Positions 24,255-33,929 are shown, counted from the stretch's first letter. The stretch: 64,000 nt of DNA from Pseudomonas benzenivorans (GCF_033547155.1 NZ_CP137892.1:1178001-1242000); one strand, 5' to 3'. The notes: generated from the sequence alone by a model not told the origin. Made by a program: numbers and translations.

Positions 24255-24327
24255 TTATTGTTCTTCCTGAAGGGTAGTTGCCGAGGGGCGCGCCCCAGCA
24301 GAGTGAGGGCGCTCATGGTGTGAAAGG

Positions 24328-26211
24328 TCAGGCAATACGGAATTGTCGTGCGCTGCGACTCAAGGCCTCCACCTGGGCCGACAGGCCCTGGGTGTGCTGC
24401 TCCAGGGTCAGGCGCAGGCTCTTGGTTTCTCCGATGTGCAGGTTGACCTCCTGCATCTTGTCGGCGATGTCCTCGGTGGTGCTGGATATTTCCTCGATCG
24501 CGACGACCACCTGGTTCATCTCCGCGGTCAGCTGCTCCATCGAGCAGGTGATCGCCCCGATGGCCTCGGCTACCTGGCCGGCATGCTGTTCGCCTTTGGC
24601 GGCCACGGCCAGGCCATCGGTCATCAACTCATCCATGCTGCGGGTCTGTTGCTTGAAGTCACCGACAATGCGGGCGATGTCGGTGGTGGCCGATACGGTC
24701 TTCTGCGCGAGCGTACGAACCTCGTCGGCTACCACCGAGAAGCCTCGTCCCGCCTCTCCGGCACGGGCCGCCTCGATGGCCGCATTTAGCGCCAGTAGAT
24801 TGGTCTGGTCGGCCAGGCTATTGATCACATCTATGATGCCGGTCACCTTACCGCTGGAGCGATTGAGCTGTTCGACCTGGCTATGGGTCGCCTGAATCAG
24901 CTTCGACAGACGGCCCATACTCTCGACGCTGGCGCCGATGATCTCGGCGCCCTTGCGGGCCGAGTCATACGCTGTGTGGGTAGCGGTGCCGACGTCCGAG
25001 GTGCGTTGGGCCATCTCATTGATGGTCGCGGAGATCTGGTGGGACGCCGAGGCGGTCTGCTCGGTCTGCATTTCCACTTGGGTGCTGTTCTCGCCGAGCT
25101 GGCGCATGGCGTCGTGCAGGTAGCGATGCAGTTCGCCCAGCTGTTGGTTGGTGTCGACCACATGGCCCACGATCTGGCCGATACCCCGGACCATTCGATT
25201 GGTCGCTTCGCCGAGTTGGTTGAATTCGTCCCTCGGGTTGCGCCCCACGGCCATGGTGCCGGTCAGGTCGCCCGAGGCAACCCGGGTGAGCAGTTCGGTG
25301 ACCCTGTTTAGTTGGGTCAGGAGGGTTCGCGATGCCTGGCTCAGGCTCAGCAGCAGAAAGAGTGCCACGCCGGAGAAGGTCATGCCCATCGTCAGGCTCG
25401 AAGAGCTGCGGGCTTCTTGCGCTTGTCTGGCGGTACTGGCGAGGAGACCTGTCTCCAGCATGCGGTTTTGCTCGTCAATCTGCTGCTGGACCTGTTGACC
25501 AAGCATTTCGATCTGCATTTCGAGCTGGTCAATCTGGCCAACCAGGCGCTCGGCCTGGGCGAAGGCCTGTGCGAAGCGTGCCACCGCCTGGCCGATAGGG
25601 TTGTCCTGCCAGTTCAACTCCTGAATCTTGGCCTGCATCTTTTCCAGAGCGGCATTGGTCTTTTCCGCGTAGCTCGGGTCCGATGTTGTCAGGTAGTTGC
25701 GCTGTCCGTTCAGGGCTGCAGTGACATAGGGTTGAATCAGACCGATGCTGATCTCCTCCAGCGAATCTCCGCCGGCCACCAGCTCTTGGCGCAGGCCGGT
25801 TGAAGGAGTCAGGCCCAGTTGCTGACGCAGCTCCAACCATTTGCGCTGAAGGCCGGTTTCCTGCTGCACGAGCGCCTGCACCTGTGAGGCACCTTCGCTA
25901 ATGGCGGTCTGGCCCAGGTCCTTAGCTTTAGGCACGAGTCGTTGAGCCAACTGTTCCAGGTCGATCAGTCGTTGCTGGAAGTCCTCTGCACTGTCCGCGC
26001 TGAGGGACTTGCGCAGGTTGCCCTGCTTGAGCCAAGCGTTCATCAGGTTGAACGAGGCACCGGCATAACCGGTGGCGGCTTCTCGGGCGCGGAACGCATC
26101 ATTTAGCCGCTGGCTCGCCCAGAACGACGAGGCGGCCATCAGGGCCAGGCTGGCCAGGGCGATTGCGATCAGGAGGCGGAATTTCTGTTTCCAAGAAAGA
26201 TGGAGTTGCAT
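24328..26211 (-). CDS. Methyl-accepting chemotaxis protein with long helical ligand domain (HBM-like)
   Basis: A 627-aa chemoreceptor from ATG 26209-26211, with GAGGAG 7 nt upstream. TM1 is at about 11-33. An all-helical periplasmic domain of about 240 residues follows. TM2 ([17 protein letters not shown]) lies near 280-300, then HAMP, and the signalling domain with the conserved tip around 470-505 ([28 protein letters not shown]). The size and composition of the sensor match the helical bimodular type of P. putida McpS, which senses TCA-cycle acids; this is a resemblance only. Its place between TRAP and OprD genes suggests taxis to the same acid. Confidence 0.87.
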   Translation of the reverse strand: MQLHLSWKQKFRLLIAIALASLALMAASSFWASQRLNDAFRAREAATGYAGASFNLMNAWLKQGNLRKSLSADSAEDFQQRLIDLEQLAQRLVPKAKDLGQTAISEGASQVQALVQQETGLQRKWLELRQQLGLTPSTGLRQELVAGGDSLEEISIGLIQPYVTAALNGQRNYLTTSDPSYAEKTNAALEKMQAKIQELNWQDNPIGQAVARFAQAFAQAERLVGQIDQLEMQIEMLGQQVQQQIDEQNRMLETGLLASTARQAQEARSSSSLTMGMTFSGVALFLLLSLSQASRTLLTQLNRVTELLTRVASGDLTGTMAVGRNPRDEFNQLGEATNRMVRGIGQIVGHVVDTNQQLGELHRYLHDAMRQLGENSTQVEMQTEQTASASHQISATINEMAQRTSDVGTATHTAYDSARKGAEIIGASVESMGRLSKLIQATHSQVEQLNRSSGKVTGIIDVINSLADQTNLLALNAAIEAARAGEAGRGFSVVADEVRTLAQKTVSATTDIARIVGDFKQQTRSMDELMTDGLAVAAKGEQHAGQVAEAIGAITCSMEQLTAEMNQVVVAIEEISSTTEDIADKMQEVNLHIGETKSLRLTLEQHTQGLSAQVEALSRSARQFRIA

Positions 26212-26305
26212 GTTGACTCCTCGCTAAGGCTGAAGAGTCGGCAGTCAGGTAGACGGGGTGAACGCCAGAACCTCCAGTTCCATTAGCTGTCGGCGAAAAG
26301 AAAGA

Positions 26306-26328
26306 GCCGACGGCGGGGTGCCGTCGGC
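26306..26328 (-). terminator. Terminator of oprD-like gene
   Basis: GCCGACGGC (26306-26314) and GCCGTCGGC (26320-26328) form a perfect 9-bp stem with a 5-nt loop, 12 bp after the porin stop. On the minus strand it is followed by TCTTTCTTTTC, a good U-rich tail. Confidence 0.8.
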
Positions 26329-26340
26329 CGTGTCGAGTGC

Positions 26341-27564
26341 TTACCAGAGGGGCAGGGTGTAGTTGAGGATCAGGCGGTTCTCGTTGATGTCGTTACCGAA
26401 GGTGGAGCGCACAGTTGCATTGCGCCACTTGATACCGAGATTCTTCAGCGGGCCGTCCTGAATCACGTAGGCGAGGTCAGTGTTGCGTTCCCATTCCTTC
26501 TCATTGCCGCTCGCGCCCACCCGGATGTTGTCGCCAGAGATATAGCGGGTCATGAAGGTGAGGCCGGGGATGCCGACCGCGGCGAAGTTGTAGTCGTAGC
26601 GCACTTGCCACGAGCGTTCGTCGGTATTGGCGAAGTCGTTGATCTGGACGAAGTTCACCAGGTAAGGATCGCTGTCGCTGATGTACGGGAATGGATCATC
26701 GCCGCCCATGCGCTGATAGCCGGCACCGAAGGCATGGCCATCCAGGGTGTAGGTGAACATGGCGCCGAAGGCAGTGTTGTCGATATCGCGGAAGCTGCCG
26801 TCCTCTTGGCTCTTGGCATAGCGCAGGTCGGCCTTGAATGACTGGCCTTCACCCAGCGGCTGCAAGTAGACCAGGGTGCCGTAGTACTGCTGATAGACAT
26901 CCTCCAGCTTGCCGTAGTGCAGGCCCGCGGTCAGCTCGGGGGTTAGCTTGTAGTCTCCACCGCCAAAGACGAACGAATCGCTTGTGCCGCCTATGCGTCG
27001 GGCGCTCATCTCGGTGTAGTTGGTCGAGTTGTTGGCTTTAACCCGGTCAATCTGGCCCCCTTGAAGGACTAGATTGTCGACCTCCTGCACGTTCAGCAGT
27101 GCACCGCGGAAGGACCCCGGCAGCAGACGTGAGTCGTTGGACGACGCGATCGGGCTACGAAATGCCAGAGAGCCAACTCGCAGTGTGCTGTTGGAGGCCT
27201 TGAGCTTGGCGGTCAGATCCAGCTTGGAGTATTCGTCCTGTGAGCCACCCGAGCGGTCGGCGGGGAGCAGCGCACTGCCGGCGGTGCCATCGCCGGAATC
27301 GAGCTTCAGCCCCAGCATGCCTACCGCATCGATGCCGAAACCGACCGGGCCCTCCGTATAGCCCGACTCCAGGCGCAGGATAAATCCTTGTGCCCACTCC
27401 TCGGCCTTATTACTGGCGGCGTTGTCCTGGCGAAAGTCGCGATTGAAGTAGAAATTGCGCAGCTCGAGGCTGCCTTTGCTGTCGCCGACGAACTCGGCGT
27501 TGGCCAGCCCGGGAAGGCTGGTGCCGAGAATCAGCAGTGCAGCCATGCGATTGCGAGGTGTCAT
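26341..27564 (-). CDS. OprD-family outer-membrane porin
   Basis: A 407-aa porin from ATG 27562-27564 with AGGAG about 8 nt upstream. It has a signal peptide (MAALLILGTSLPGLANA) and then ELRNFYFNRDFRQ and EEWAQGFILRLESGYTEGPV, typical of the OprD/OpdK family. Many short beta-strand segments follow and the chain ends NRLILNYTLPLW with an aromatic C-terminus needed for assembly. OprD-family channels take up basic amino acids or carboxylates. Neighbours suggest an organic acid (Occk-type). A strong terminator follows. It is read away from the LysR gene at 27762, with which it shares the promoter region. Confidence 0.9.
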   Translation of the reverse strand: MTPRNRMAALLILGTSLPGLANAEFVGDSKGSLELRNFYFNRDFRQDNAASNKAEEWAQGFILRLESGYTEGPVGFGIDAVGMLGLKLDSGDGTAGSALLPADRSGGSQDEYSKLDLTAKLKASNSTLRVGSLAFRSPIASSNDSRLLPGSFRGALLNVQEVDNLVLQGGQIDRVKANNSTNYTEMSARRIGGTSDSFVFGGGDYKLTPELTAGLHYGKLEDVYQQYYGTLVYLQPLGEGQSFKADLRYAKSQEDGSFRDIDNTAFGAMFTYTLDGHAFGAGYQRMGGDDPFPYISDSDPYLVNFVQINDFANTDERSWQVRYDYNFAAVGIPGLTFMTRYISGDNIRVGASGNEKEWERNTDLAYVIQDGPLKNLGIKWRNATVRSTFGNDINENRLILNYTLPLW

Positions 27565-27720
27565 GCGGGGTACTCCTGGAAGCAAAAACGCGCGGCGGTG
27601 GTTCACCACTGTTTGGCAAGGCGCATTTTCTATGCCTGTTGTTGTTGTGGGCTTGCCCGTTCCCTCGCGTATTTATGAAAGGGCAAATGGTTGACGTCTA
27701 ACGAAAAAAAGCATCTCCCC

Positions 27721-27735
27721 GCGATAACAAATCGC
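27721..27735. promoter_or_regulatory. Inverted repeat in oprD-lysR intergenic region
   Basis: GCGAT-AACAA-ATCGC is a perfect 5-5-5 inverted repeat, 26 bp before the LysR start and overlapping a TATACC -10-like box. Its place between divergent porin and LysR genes fits a LysR-type recognition site. Confidence 0.45.
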
Positions 27736-27761
27736 TATACCCGGAGCCGCGAGGAGGATGC

Positions 27762-28790
27762 ATGGTCACCTATCGCGGCGGGTGTATGATCGGCAAAAAC
27801 TTGTACTTTCGACTCTCCCTAATCGCCGCGAGGTTCGATACGACCGTGAACCTGAAATTTCTCGAAACCCTGGTCTGGGTGGCTCGCCTGAAGAGCTTTC
27901 GCCTGACCGCTGAAAAGATGTTTACCACCCAGGCGTCGGTTTCCAGCCGGATTGCTGCTTTGGAGGACGAGCTGGGTACGCGGCTCTTTCTGCGGGATTC
28001 GAAGGGTGTTTCGTTGACGCCTTCCGGGCAGAAGGTGCTGGAGTACGCCGAGCACATGATGAACACGCTGCAGGAGCTCAAGCAGTCGATCGGCGACAGC
28101 GATAACGTAAGGCGCAGCATCCGCATCGGCGCTATCGATGTGGTCATACACACCTGGCTCAGCTCCTTCATCACCAAGGTGATGGAGCGTTACCCGAGTC
28201 TGGAGATCGAGCTGACGGTCGATACCACACGCAATCTCAGTGATCAGGTGCAGAAGGGCTACCTAGATATCAGCTTTCAGGTCGAAATGGTTCGCAGCGA
28301 CAGCGTGCGCAACCTGGAGCTGGCGACCTTTCCCGTGAGCTGGATCGTCCCAGCCGACTCGCTGTATCACCGGGGGTACGCTTCGCTGGCTGACTTGACA
28401 AAAGAGCGGATCATCACCTTCTCGAAGAATTCGCGTCCACACCTCGATGTGCTCAATCTGCTGCATAGCGCTAACGTCAGTACACCCCGGGTAAGTTGCG
28501 TTAGCTCCGTGGCAGCCATGACGCACTTGATTCGTACAGGCTTCGGGGTCGGACTGTTGCCGGCTGCGGTGGTCAGCGACGAATTGAGTCGGGGCGTGCT
28601 GACCATTCTCGATGGCATTGCGCAGCCGTCTGCGCTGGGGCTGGTGGCCACCTGGCATACGGGGCCGGGCCTCGAGCTGAATGAAGACATCATTGCCCTC
28701 GCGTGTGAGGCGCTTTGTGAGTACGGCGCCCAGATGGGCGAAGCGATGATCTCTGTATTGATTCCCGACAAGGGGCAGGAAACGGCCTGA
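27762..28790 (+). CDS. LysR-family transcriptional regulator
   Basis: A LysR regulator of 342 aa from ATG 27762, which has GAGGAGG 4 nt upstream. This gives a 28-residue extension before the HTH (LKFLETLVWVARLKSFRLTA, then TQASVSSRIAALEDELGTR). A GTG at 27846 would give the usual length of 314 aa but has a poorer ribosome site. The effector domain follows, with RIGAIDVVIHTWLSS and TGFGVGLLPAAVV. It diverges from the OprD porin and lies 400 bp before the hydratase operon on the same strand. The itaconate cluster of P. aeruginosa is controlled by a LysR protein, so this may be the pathway regulator. Confidence 0.87.
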   Translation: MVTYRGGCMIGKNLYFRLSLIAARFDTTVNLKFLETLVWVARLKSFRLTAEKMFTTQASVSSRIAALEDELGTRLFLRDSKGVSLTPSGQKVLEYAEHMMNTLQELKQSIGDSDNVRRSIRIGAIDVVIHTWLSSFITKVMERYPSLEIELTVDTTRNLSDQVQKGYLDISFQVEMVRSDSVRNLELATFPVSWIVPADSLYHRGYASLADLTKERIITFSKNSRPHLDVLNLLHSANVSTPRVSCVSSVAAMTHLIRTGFGVGLLPAAVVSDELSRGVLTILDGIAQPSALGLVATWHTGPGLELNEDIIALACEALCEYGAQMGEAMISVLIPDKGQETA

Positions 28791-29196
28791 GCCCGCAAGG
28801 CCTGGGAGAGGGGGACTCGTACCCCCAACCGCGGCGCGGAGGCCAGCGGTTGTCTCTGACCTCAACCTCTTACGTCATTCGCCAGGTGGCTCTCGGCGCG
28901 ACTCTGCCACCTTTGCTGTTTACCACCTCAACGCACCAGCCATCTCCTCACTCTGACGCGTACCACTCACGACGTGGCATGGCGTATCACTGCGCTTCGA
29001 TCTGAATCGCGTCACTAGTTGCTCGACTTGTTAACTAGCCGAGGAAAAGGATTTTTCTATCCCTGGCGTACGTTTTTATTAGTTGGACGGGGTTGTCGGA
29101 GCGGGCCAAGAATGCAAGCGAGTCAAGACCACAGAGCATTTTGTGCATTGTGTACGCGACGTATTGCAAATCAGCATGTGAACGGAACCCACCTCG
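28791..29196. other. Intergenic region with hairpins upstream of catabolic genes
   Basis: About 400 bp without a gene. GGGGG-ACTCGTA-CCCCC (28810-28826) and AACCGC...GCGGTT (28827 onward, 13-nt loop) are two adjacent hairpins just after the LysR gene and may end its transcript. The segment resembles the T-arm and variable arm of a Ser/Leu tRNA on the minus strand, but no acceptor or anticodon arm is found. The AT-rich part near 29020-29090 probably holds the promoter of the hydratase gene. Confidence 0.4.
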
Positions 29197-30024
29197 ATGA
29201 ATCAACCCGCTTTCTCGGCCTGGATCGGGCGCACCGAAGAGGCTCGAGATCAACTCAGCCTCAATTTGGTCAAGCGCATCGCCGCGACCCTCAGTGAGCA
29301 GGTGCCCGCGTATGGCAAGCCGCTGCCGCCACTTTGGCATTGGGCCTTCTTCCAGGAGCCCGTTGAGGAGTGTGGCTTGGGGCTCGACGGCCACCCGGCG
29401 CGCGGCGGCTTCCTGCCGCCAGCGGACAACCGTAATCGGATGTGGGCTGGTGGTCGCGTGGAGTTCATCGCGCCACTCAAGGTTGGCTTTGAGGCGCGGA
29501 AGATTTCGACCATCACGCACATCGAGGAGAAGCGCGGACGAACCGGCGACCTGCTGTTTGTCACCCTGCGCCACGATTACCTCCAGGAGGACTATCTGGC
29601 GCTTCGAGAGGAGCAGGATATCGTCTACCGCGAGCCGACTCCTCCTAAGAACGGAAGCGGCGAGCCGCTGCCGCCGGCCGATTGGCTGGAGGCGGTGACG
29701 CCCAGTGCGACCCTGTTGTTTCGCTATTCCGCGGTCACCCTCAACGCCCATCGCATCCACTACGACTGGCCCTACGCCACAGAGACAGAGGGATACCCAG
29801 GACTGGTGGTCCAGGGGCCATTGACCGCCACCCTGAACCTGCGCGCCTTCTGCCGCGCCAATCCCCAGGCGCGCCTGCGCCGTTTCGCATTCCGTGGTGT
29901 ACGGCCACTGATCGCACCGCAGCCGTTCGCGGTTGGCGGGCGCCGGCTCGATGCCAACAGCGCCGAGTTGTGGGCCGGCGACCAAAACGGCCTGGCGCAG
30001 CGCGCCGAGGTGCAGTTCGACTGA
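29197..30024 (+). CDS. FAS1-like/MaoC-type acyl-CoA hydratase (itaconyl-/mesaconyl-CoA hydratase-like)
   Basis: A 275-aa protein from ATG 29197. The N-terminal half is a FAS1-like dehydratase (hot-dog) domain with LPPLWHWAFFQEP and GRVEFIAPLKVGFEARKIS. The C-terminal half has the second hot-dog with TLLFRYSAVTLNAHRIHYDW, whose Asn-His pair is expected at the active site. This double hot-dog layout is that of mesaconyl-C4-CoA hydratase and of the itaconyl-CoA hydratase Ich (PA0878 type). It would hydrate itaconyl-CoA or mesaconyl-CoA to citramalyl-CoA. It heads a series with an acyl-CoA dehydrogenase, MmgE/PrpD and CitE-like lyase, the same families as the itaconate cluster. Exact substrate is inferred. 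Confidence 0.82.
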   Translation: MNQPAFSAWIGRTEEARDQLSLNLVKRIAATLSEQVPAYGKPLPPLWHWAFFQEPVEECGLGLDGHPARGGFLPPADNRNRMWAGGRVEFIAPLKVGFEARKISTITHIEEKRGRTGDLLFVTLRHDYLQEDYLALREEQDIVYREPTPPKNGSGEPLPPADWLEAVTPSATLLFRYSAVTLNAHRIHYDWPYATETEGYPGLVVQGPLTATLNLRAFCRANPQARLRRFAFRGVRPLIAPQPFAVGGRRLDANSAELWAGDQNGLAQRAEVQFD

Positions 30025-30102
30025 TTTGAACTAGCCGCGGCTGCTGTCCGCGCCCTATCCATCGCGCAGGAGCCGATCCTGCACCGACATGAGAGCCACG
30101 TG

Positions 30103-31266
30103 ATGAACGCCAACCGAAACGAAGAGCTGAATGCCATCCGCGAAGGCGTGCGCGCCCTCTGCGCCGAGTTCCCCGCCGAGTACTGGCGCAAGATTGACGA
30201 GGAGAAGGGTTTCCCCGAGGCCTTTGTCGCCGCCATGACCCAGGCTGGTTGGCTCTCGGCGATGATCCCGGAAGAGTACGGCGGCTCGGGACTGGGTTTG
30301 GCAGAGGCTTCGGTGATCCTGGAGGAAGTCAACCGCTGCGGTGGCAACTCCGGCACCATCCATGGGCAGATGTACAACATGTTCACCCTGCTGCGTAACG
30401 GCAGCGAGGAACAGAAGCGCTACTACCTGCCGAAGCTGGCCAGCGGTGAATTGCGCCTGCAATCGATGGGCGTCACCGAGCCCACCACCGGCACCGACAC
30501 TACCAAGATCAAGACCACCGCAGTACGCCAGGGTGACAAGTACGTGATCAATGGCCAGAAGGTGTGGATCTCGCGCATCCAGCATTCCGACCTGATGATC
30601 CTGTTGGCGCGCACCACACCGCTGGCCGAGGTGAAGAGGAAGTCCGAGGGCATGTCCATATTTTTGGTCGACCTGCGCGAGGCCATCGGCAACGGCCTGA
30701 CCGTGCAGCCGATCGCCAACATGGTCAACCACGAGACCAACGAGCTGTTCTTCGACAACCTGGAGATTCCCGCCAGCAGCCTGATCGGTGAGGAGGGTAA
30801 GGGGTTTCGCTATATATTGGACGGCCTCAATGCCGAGCGCACCCTGATCGCTGCCGAGTGCATCGGCGACGGCCGCTGGTTCACCGAGAAGTCCGCCCAG
30901 TACGCCCGCGACCGCGTGGTGTTCGGCCGCCCAATCGGCCAGAACCAGGGCGTGCAGTTCCCCATTGCCGAGGCCCATGTCGAGATCGAGGCCGCCGACT
31001 TGATGCGCTGGCGAGCCTGCGAGGAGTACGACGCCGGTCTCAACGCGGGAGCGGCGGCAAACATGGCCAAGTACCTGGCGGCGAAAGCGAGCTGGGAGGC
31101 GGCCAACGCCTGCCTGCAGACACATGGTGGCTTCGGCTTCGCCAACGAGTACGACGTTGAGCGCAAGTTCCGCGAGACTCGCCTGTACCAGGTGGCGCCG
31201 ATTTCCACCAATTTGATCCTGTCCTACGTGGCCGAGCACCTGCTCGAGCTGCCGCGGTCCTTCTGA
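30103..31266 (+). CDS. Acyl-CoA dehydrogenase
   Basis: A 387-aa FAD enzyme. The start is ATG 30103 (GTG 30100 just before it is possible), with GAGAG upstream. Family blocks are MIPEEYGGSGLGLAEASVIL, SMGVTEPTTGTDTTKIKTTA, GQKVWISRIQHSD, RDRVVFGRPIGQNQGVQF and ACLQTHGGFGFANEYDVER. The usual catalytic Glu near the C-terminus is not seen: the segment reads RLYQVAPISTNLI, where most relatives have YEGT. A Glu in LNAERTLIAAE lies where isovaleryl-CoA dehydrogenase keeps its base. In the itaconate cluster a gene of this family (PA0879) lies beside ich. It may oxidise a methylsuccinyl-CoA-like ester. Confidence 0.88.
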   Translation: MNANRNEELNAIREGVRALCAEFPAEYWRKIDEEKGFPEAFVAAMTQAGWLSAMIPEEYGGSGLGLAEASVILEEVNRCGGNSGTIHGQMYNMFTLLRNGSEEQKRYYLPKLASGELRLQSMGVTEPTTGTDTTKIKTTAVRQGDKYVINGQKVWISRIQHSDLMILLARTTPLAEVKRKSEGMSIFLVDLREAIGNGLTVQPIANMVNHETNELFFDNLEIPASSLIGEEGKGFRYILDGLNAERTLIAAECIGDGRWFTEKSAQYARDRVVFGRPIGQNQGVQFPIAEAHVEIEAADLMRWRACEEYDAGLNAGAAANMAKYLAAKASWEAANACLQTHGGFGFANEYDVERKFRETRLYQVAPISTNLILSYVAEHLLELPRSF

Positions 31267-31278
31267 GGCATTGGACCG

Positions 31279-32628
31279 ATGAGCTATAACACCCTAACCC
31301 TTGCCGGTTTTCTCTCGGCGCTGAGCTACGACGATCTGCCTGAGGTGGCGATTGAGCGCTGCGAGGCGTTGTTCCTCGATTGGCTGGGGTGCGCCCTGGC
31401 CAGCCGGGGTATGCACCCGCTCCCGCTGTTCGAGCGCTATGCCCGGCGCATGGGGCCATCTGCCGGGCGCAGTCAGATCTTGGCAAATGGCGAGCGCAGC
31501 TCGGCGTACTTCGCGGCCCTGGTCAATGGCGCCAGTTCGCACATGCTGGAGCAGGACGATGTGCACAATGGTGCGGTCTTGCACGCTGGAGCGGTGGTCT
31601 TTCCAGCGGCGGTTGCGGCGGCGCAGGAGCTGGGGCGGTCAGGGCGCGAGTTGATCCTCGCCGCGGTCGCTGGTTATGAAGCGGGTATTCGCATCGGCGA
31701 ATTCCTCGGTCGCTCGCACTACCGCATTTACAACACCACGGCCACAGTCGGAACCTTGGCCGCTGCAGTGGCGGTCGGCAAGCTGCTGTCGTTCAACCAG
31801 CAACAGTTCATTCACCTGCTCGGCAGTGCCGGTACCCAGGCCTCAGGGCTCTGGCAGTTTCTGCATGACGCCGCCGATACCAAACAGCTGCACATCGCCA
31901 AGGCCGCTGCCGATGGCCTGCTCGCCGCCTACATGACCGCGGAAGGCTTGAGTGCGGCGCAGAACATCCTCGAAGGCGAGCAGGGCATGGGCGTGGCGAT
32001 GTCAGATGATGCCGACCCGCGCTGCTTGGTTGATGGGCTGGGGAGTAGATGGGCGCTATGTGAAACTTCGTTCAAGTTCCATGCTTCCTGCCGCCATACC
32101 CATCCGGCCGCAGACGCTTTGTCGAGTTTGATGCAGCGCGAGGGCCTGAGCCATGAGCAAATCGTTGCGGTATCCGCGCGGGTGCATCAAGGTGCCATTG
32201 ACCTGCTCAAGTGGGAGGCCCCGCAGACCCCCTATCAGGCGAAATTCTCGATGGGCGCGGTACTGGGGCTCATTGCCGTACATGGTAGGGCCGGTGTCGT
32301 CGAGTTTGCCGATCACCTGTACCGCGATCCTCGAGTAGTGGCCTTCAGCCGCAAAGTAAGCATGAAGCTGGACGCCGAGGTCGACGCCGCCTATCCGAAG
32401 CGCTGGTTGGGCAGGGTCGAGGTGGTCACGGTCGATGGCCGTCGACTGCTGTGCGCCATCGACGAGGCGAAGGGCGACCCGGGTAACAGTCTTTCTCGCC
32501 AGGAGCAGGAGGACAAGTTCCGGAGTCTGGTGGCGTTCGCCGGTGCGCTGAACGCCGATCAGGCCGACGGGTTGATCGAGCGCGCCCGGTCCCTGCGCGA
32601 GGCGCCAGACATCTATCGACTGATTTGA
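31279..32628 (+). CDS. MmgE/PrpD family protein (first copy)
   Basis: A 449-aa protein from ATG 31279, 12 bp after the dehydrogenase gene. MmgE/PrpD features are FLDWLGCALASRGMHPLP, SSHMLEQDDVHNGAVLHAGA, AAVAGYEAGIRIGEFLGRSHY and FKFHASCRHTHPAADAL. The family includes 2-methylcitrate dehydratase, cis-aconitate decarboxylase and iminodisuccinate epimerase. An MmgE/PrpD gene (PA0881) is also present in the P. aeruginosa itaconate cluster, where its role is not settled to my knowledge. Possible roles here are dehydration, decarboxylation or isomerisation of a tricarboxylic or branched dicarboxylic acid. It differs clearly from the second copy at 33930. Confidence 0.85.
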   Translation: MSYNTLTLAGFLSALSYDDLPEVAIERCEALFLDWLGCALASRGMHPLPLFERYARRMGPSAGRSQILANGERSSAYFAALVNGASSHMLEQDDVHNGAVLHAGAVVFPAAVAAAQELGRSGRELILAAVAGYEAGIRIGEFLGRSHYRIYNTTATVGTLAAAVAVGKLLSFNQQQFIHLLGSAGTQASGLWQFLHDAADTKQLHIAKAAADGLLAAYMTAEGLSAAQNILEGEQGMGVAMSDDADPRCLVDGLGSRWALCETSFKFHASCRHTHPAADALSSLMQREGLSHEQIVAVSARVHQGAIDLLKWEAPQTPYQAKFSMGAVLGLIAVHGRAGVVEFADHLYRDPRVVAFSRKVSMKLDAEVDAAYPKRWLGRVEVVTVDGRRLLCAIDEAKGDPGNSLSRQEQEDKFRSLVAFAGALNADQADGLIERARSLREAPDIYRLI

Positions 32629-32916
32629 CCGTGGGCCGCTCGCCAGAGGCCATCCGCGCACTGGCGTCGGTTCAGGCAGATCGACTATGCAACCTGTTGC
32701 CCCATTGGGACAGGCAAGAGTTTGGTCGGGTGGATGGGTTGTTCCCTGCAAAACCGGTTCGACGGTGCCACGCCGCCGCCGGGCTCAGGGACCACCCACT
32801 CGGCCATTGATTTGGCGATGCGCCGCTGGCCGCTGATGGCTGGCTATGCAGTCGCCAGCTGGTGGGCGAGTCGACCCCCGAGCTCCACACAATGCAGTGG
32901 TTAACGAAAGGATCCC
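32629..32916. other. Gap between mmgE/prpD and citE-like gene
   Basis: About 290 bp without a supported gene, inside an otherwise compact set of genes. In the P. aeruginosa itaconate cluster the CoA transferase gene lies between these two families, whereas here that gene is at 39561. I see no remnant of it and no clear terminator. Confidence 0.4.
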
Positions 32917-33747
32917 ATGGATATGTCTAATTCGATGATTCGCTCTGCTCTATTCGTCCCCGCCACGCGTCCGGAGCGTTTCGCCAAGGCATTGGCGAGC
33001 GGCGCCGATGCGGTCATAGTCGATCTTGAGGATGCGGTGCAGGAAAGCTCGAAGGCTGAGGCGCGGTCTAATCTCGACGCCTTTCTGGACTGTAATCCGA
33101 ATGTTCGTCTGCTGGTGCGCATCAATGCTCCGGGCCATGTCCAGCAGGCGGCGGATATCGCCTTGTGCAGGCGCCATCACGGCGTGATCGGCCTGTTGCT
33201 GCCCAAGGTGGAGAACGTCGAGCAAGTCTCCCTGGCCGCTGACAGCGGCAAGCCGATCTGGCCGATCATTGAGAGCGCTCGGGGGTTGATGCAGCTGGAG
33301 CATATCGCCTGCGCCGCCGGTGTCGAGCGCTTGTCGTTCGGCGCCCTGGATCTGGGCCTCGATCTGGGATTGGCCAGCGGCACGGCGGCGGCGGAGCGGA
33401 TGCTCGACCAGGCGCGGTATTCGATTCTATTACATTCCTCCGCGGCCGACCTTGCCCCACCGCTGGACAGCGTGTTCCCGGCGATCCAGGACCAGGCCGG
33501 GCTCGACCGGGCGGCCCGCGATGCCCGTGACATGGGCTTTGGCGGTCTGCTATGCATCCACCCGAGCCAGGTCGCCGTGGTCCACCAGGCACTGATGCCG
33601 GCCCCTGAGGAGCTAGCCTGGGCACGGCGTGTGCTGGAGGCTGGCAGTGGCGGAGCCGGGGTATTCGTGGTGGACGGTCAGATGGTCGATGCTCCGGTGT
33701 TGGGGCGTGCTCGTCGCCTTCTGCAGCGAGCCGGCAGCCCCGCATGA
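32917..33747 (+). CDS. HpcH/HpaI aldolase / CitE-like lyase ((S)-citramalyl-CoA lyase-like)
   Basis: A 276-aa enzyme from ATG 32917 with AAAGGA upstream. The CitE-like barrel shows RSALFVPATRPERFAKAL, ADAVIVDLEDAVQ (Mg-binding Glu/Asp), LLVRINAPG, IWPIIESARGLMQ and the C-terminal GLLCIHPSQV. It would cleave a 3-hydroxyacyl-CoA. In the itaconate route Ccl splits citramalyl-CoA into acetyl-CoA and pyruvate, which fits the hydratase at 29197 and CoA transferase at 39561. It could equally act on malyl-CoA or a methylmalyl-CoA. The length is typical. Confidence 0.87.
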   Translation: MDMSNSMIRSALFVPATRPERFAKALASGADAVIVDLEDAVQESSKAEARSNLDAFLDCNPNVRLLVRINAPGHVQQAADIALCRRHHGVIGLLLPKVENVEQVSLAADSGKPIWPIIESARGLMQLEHIACAAGVERLSFGALDLGLDLGLASGTAAAERMLDQARYSILLHSSAADLAPPLDSVFPAIQDQAGLDRAARDARDMGFGGLLCIHPSQVAVVHQALMPAPEELAWARRVLEAGSGGAGVFVVDGQMVDAPVLGRARRLLQRAGSPA

Positions 33748-33929
33748 TGAATATGGTGCGGGCCAGCGGCTAGACGGCAACGGCTCCCCCATGCACCGGG
33801 ATGGTCTGAGCGCGATGCGCGGCGCCGGGGTTTGGGGCCTGTGATCGATACAGCGAGAGAATGTGGACCGTTTTGGCTGCCCTACAGAGCAGGCTGAGCC
33901 ACTGCGGATAGAGAATGTTGAGGATGCCG

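Noticed and set aside
28804..28860. tRNA-like T-arm and variable-arm hairpins
   Set aside because: GGGGG-N7-CCCCC resembles a T-arm, but no acceptor stem, D-arm or anticodon arm can be folded, so it is reported only as hairpins.
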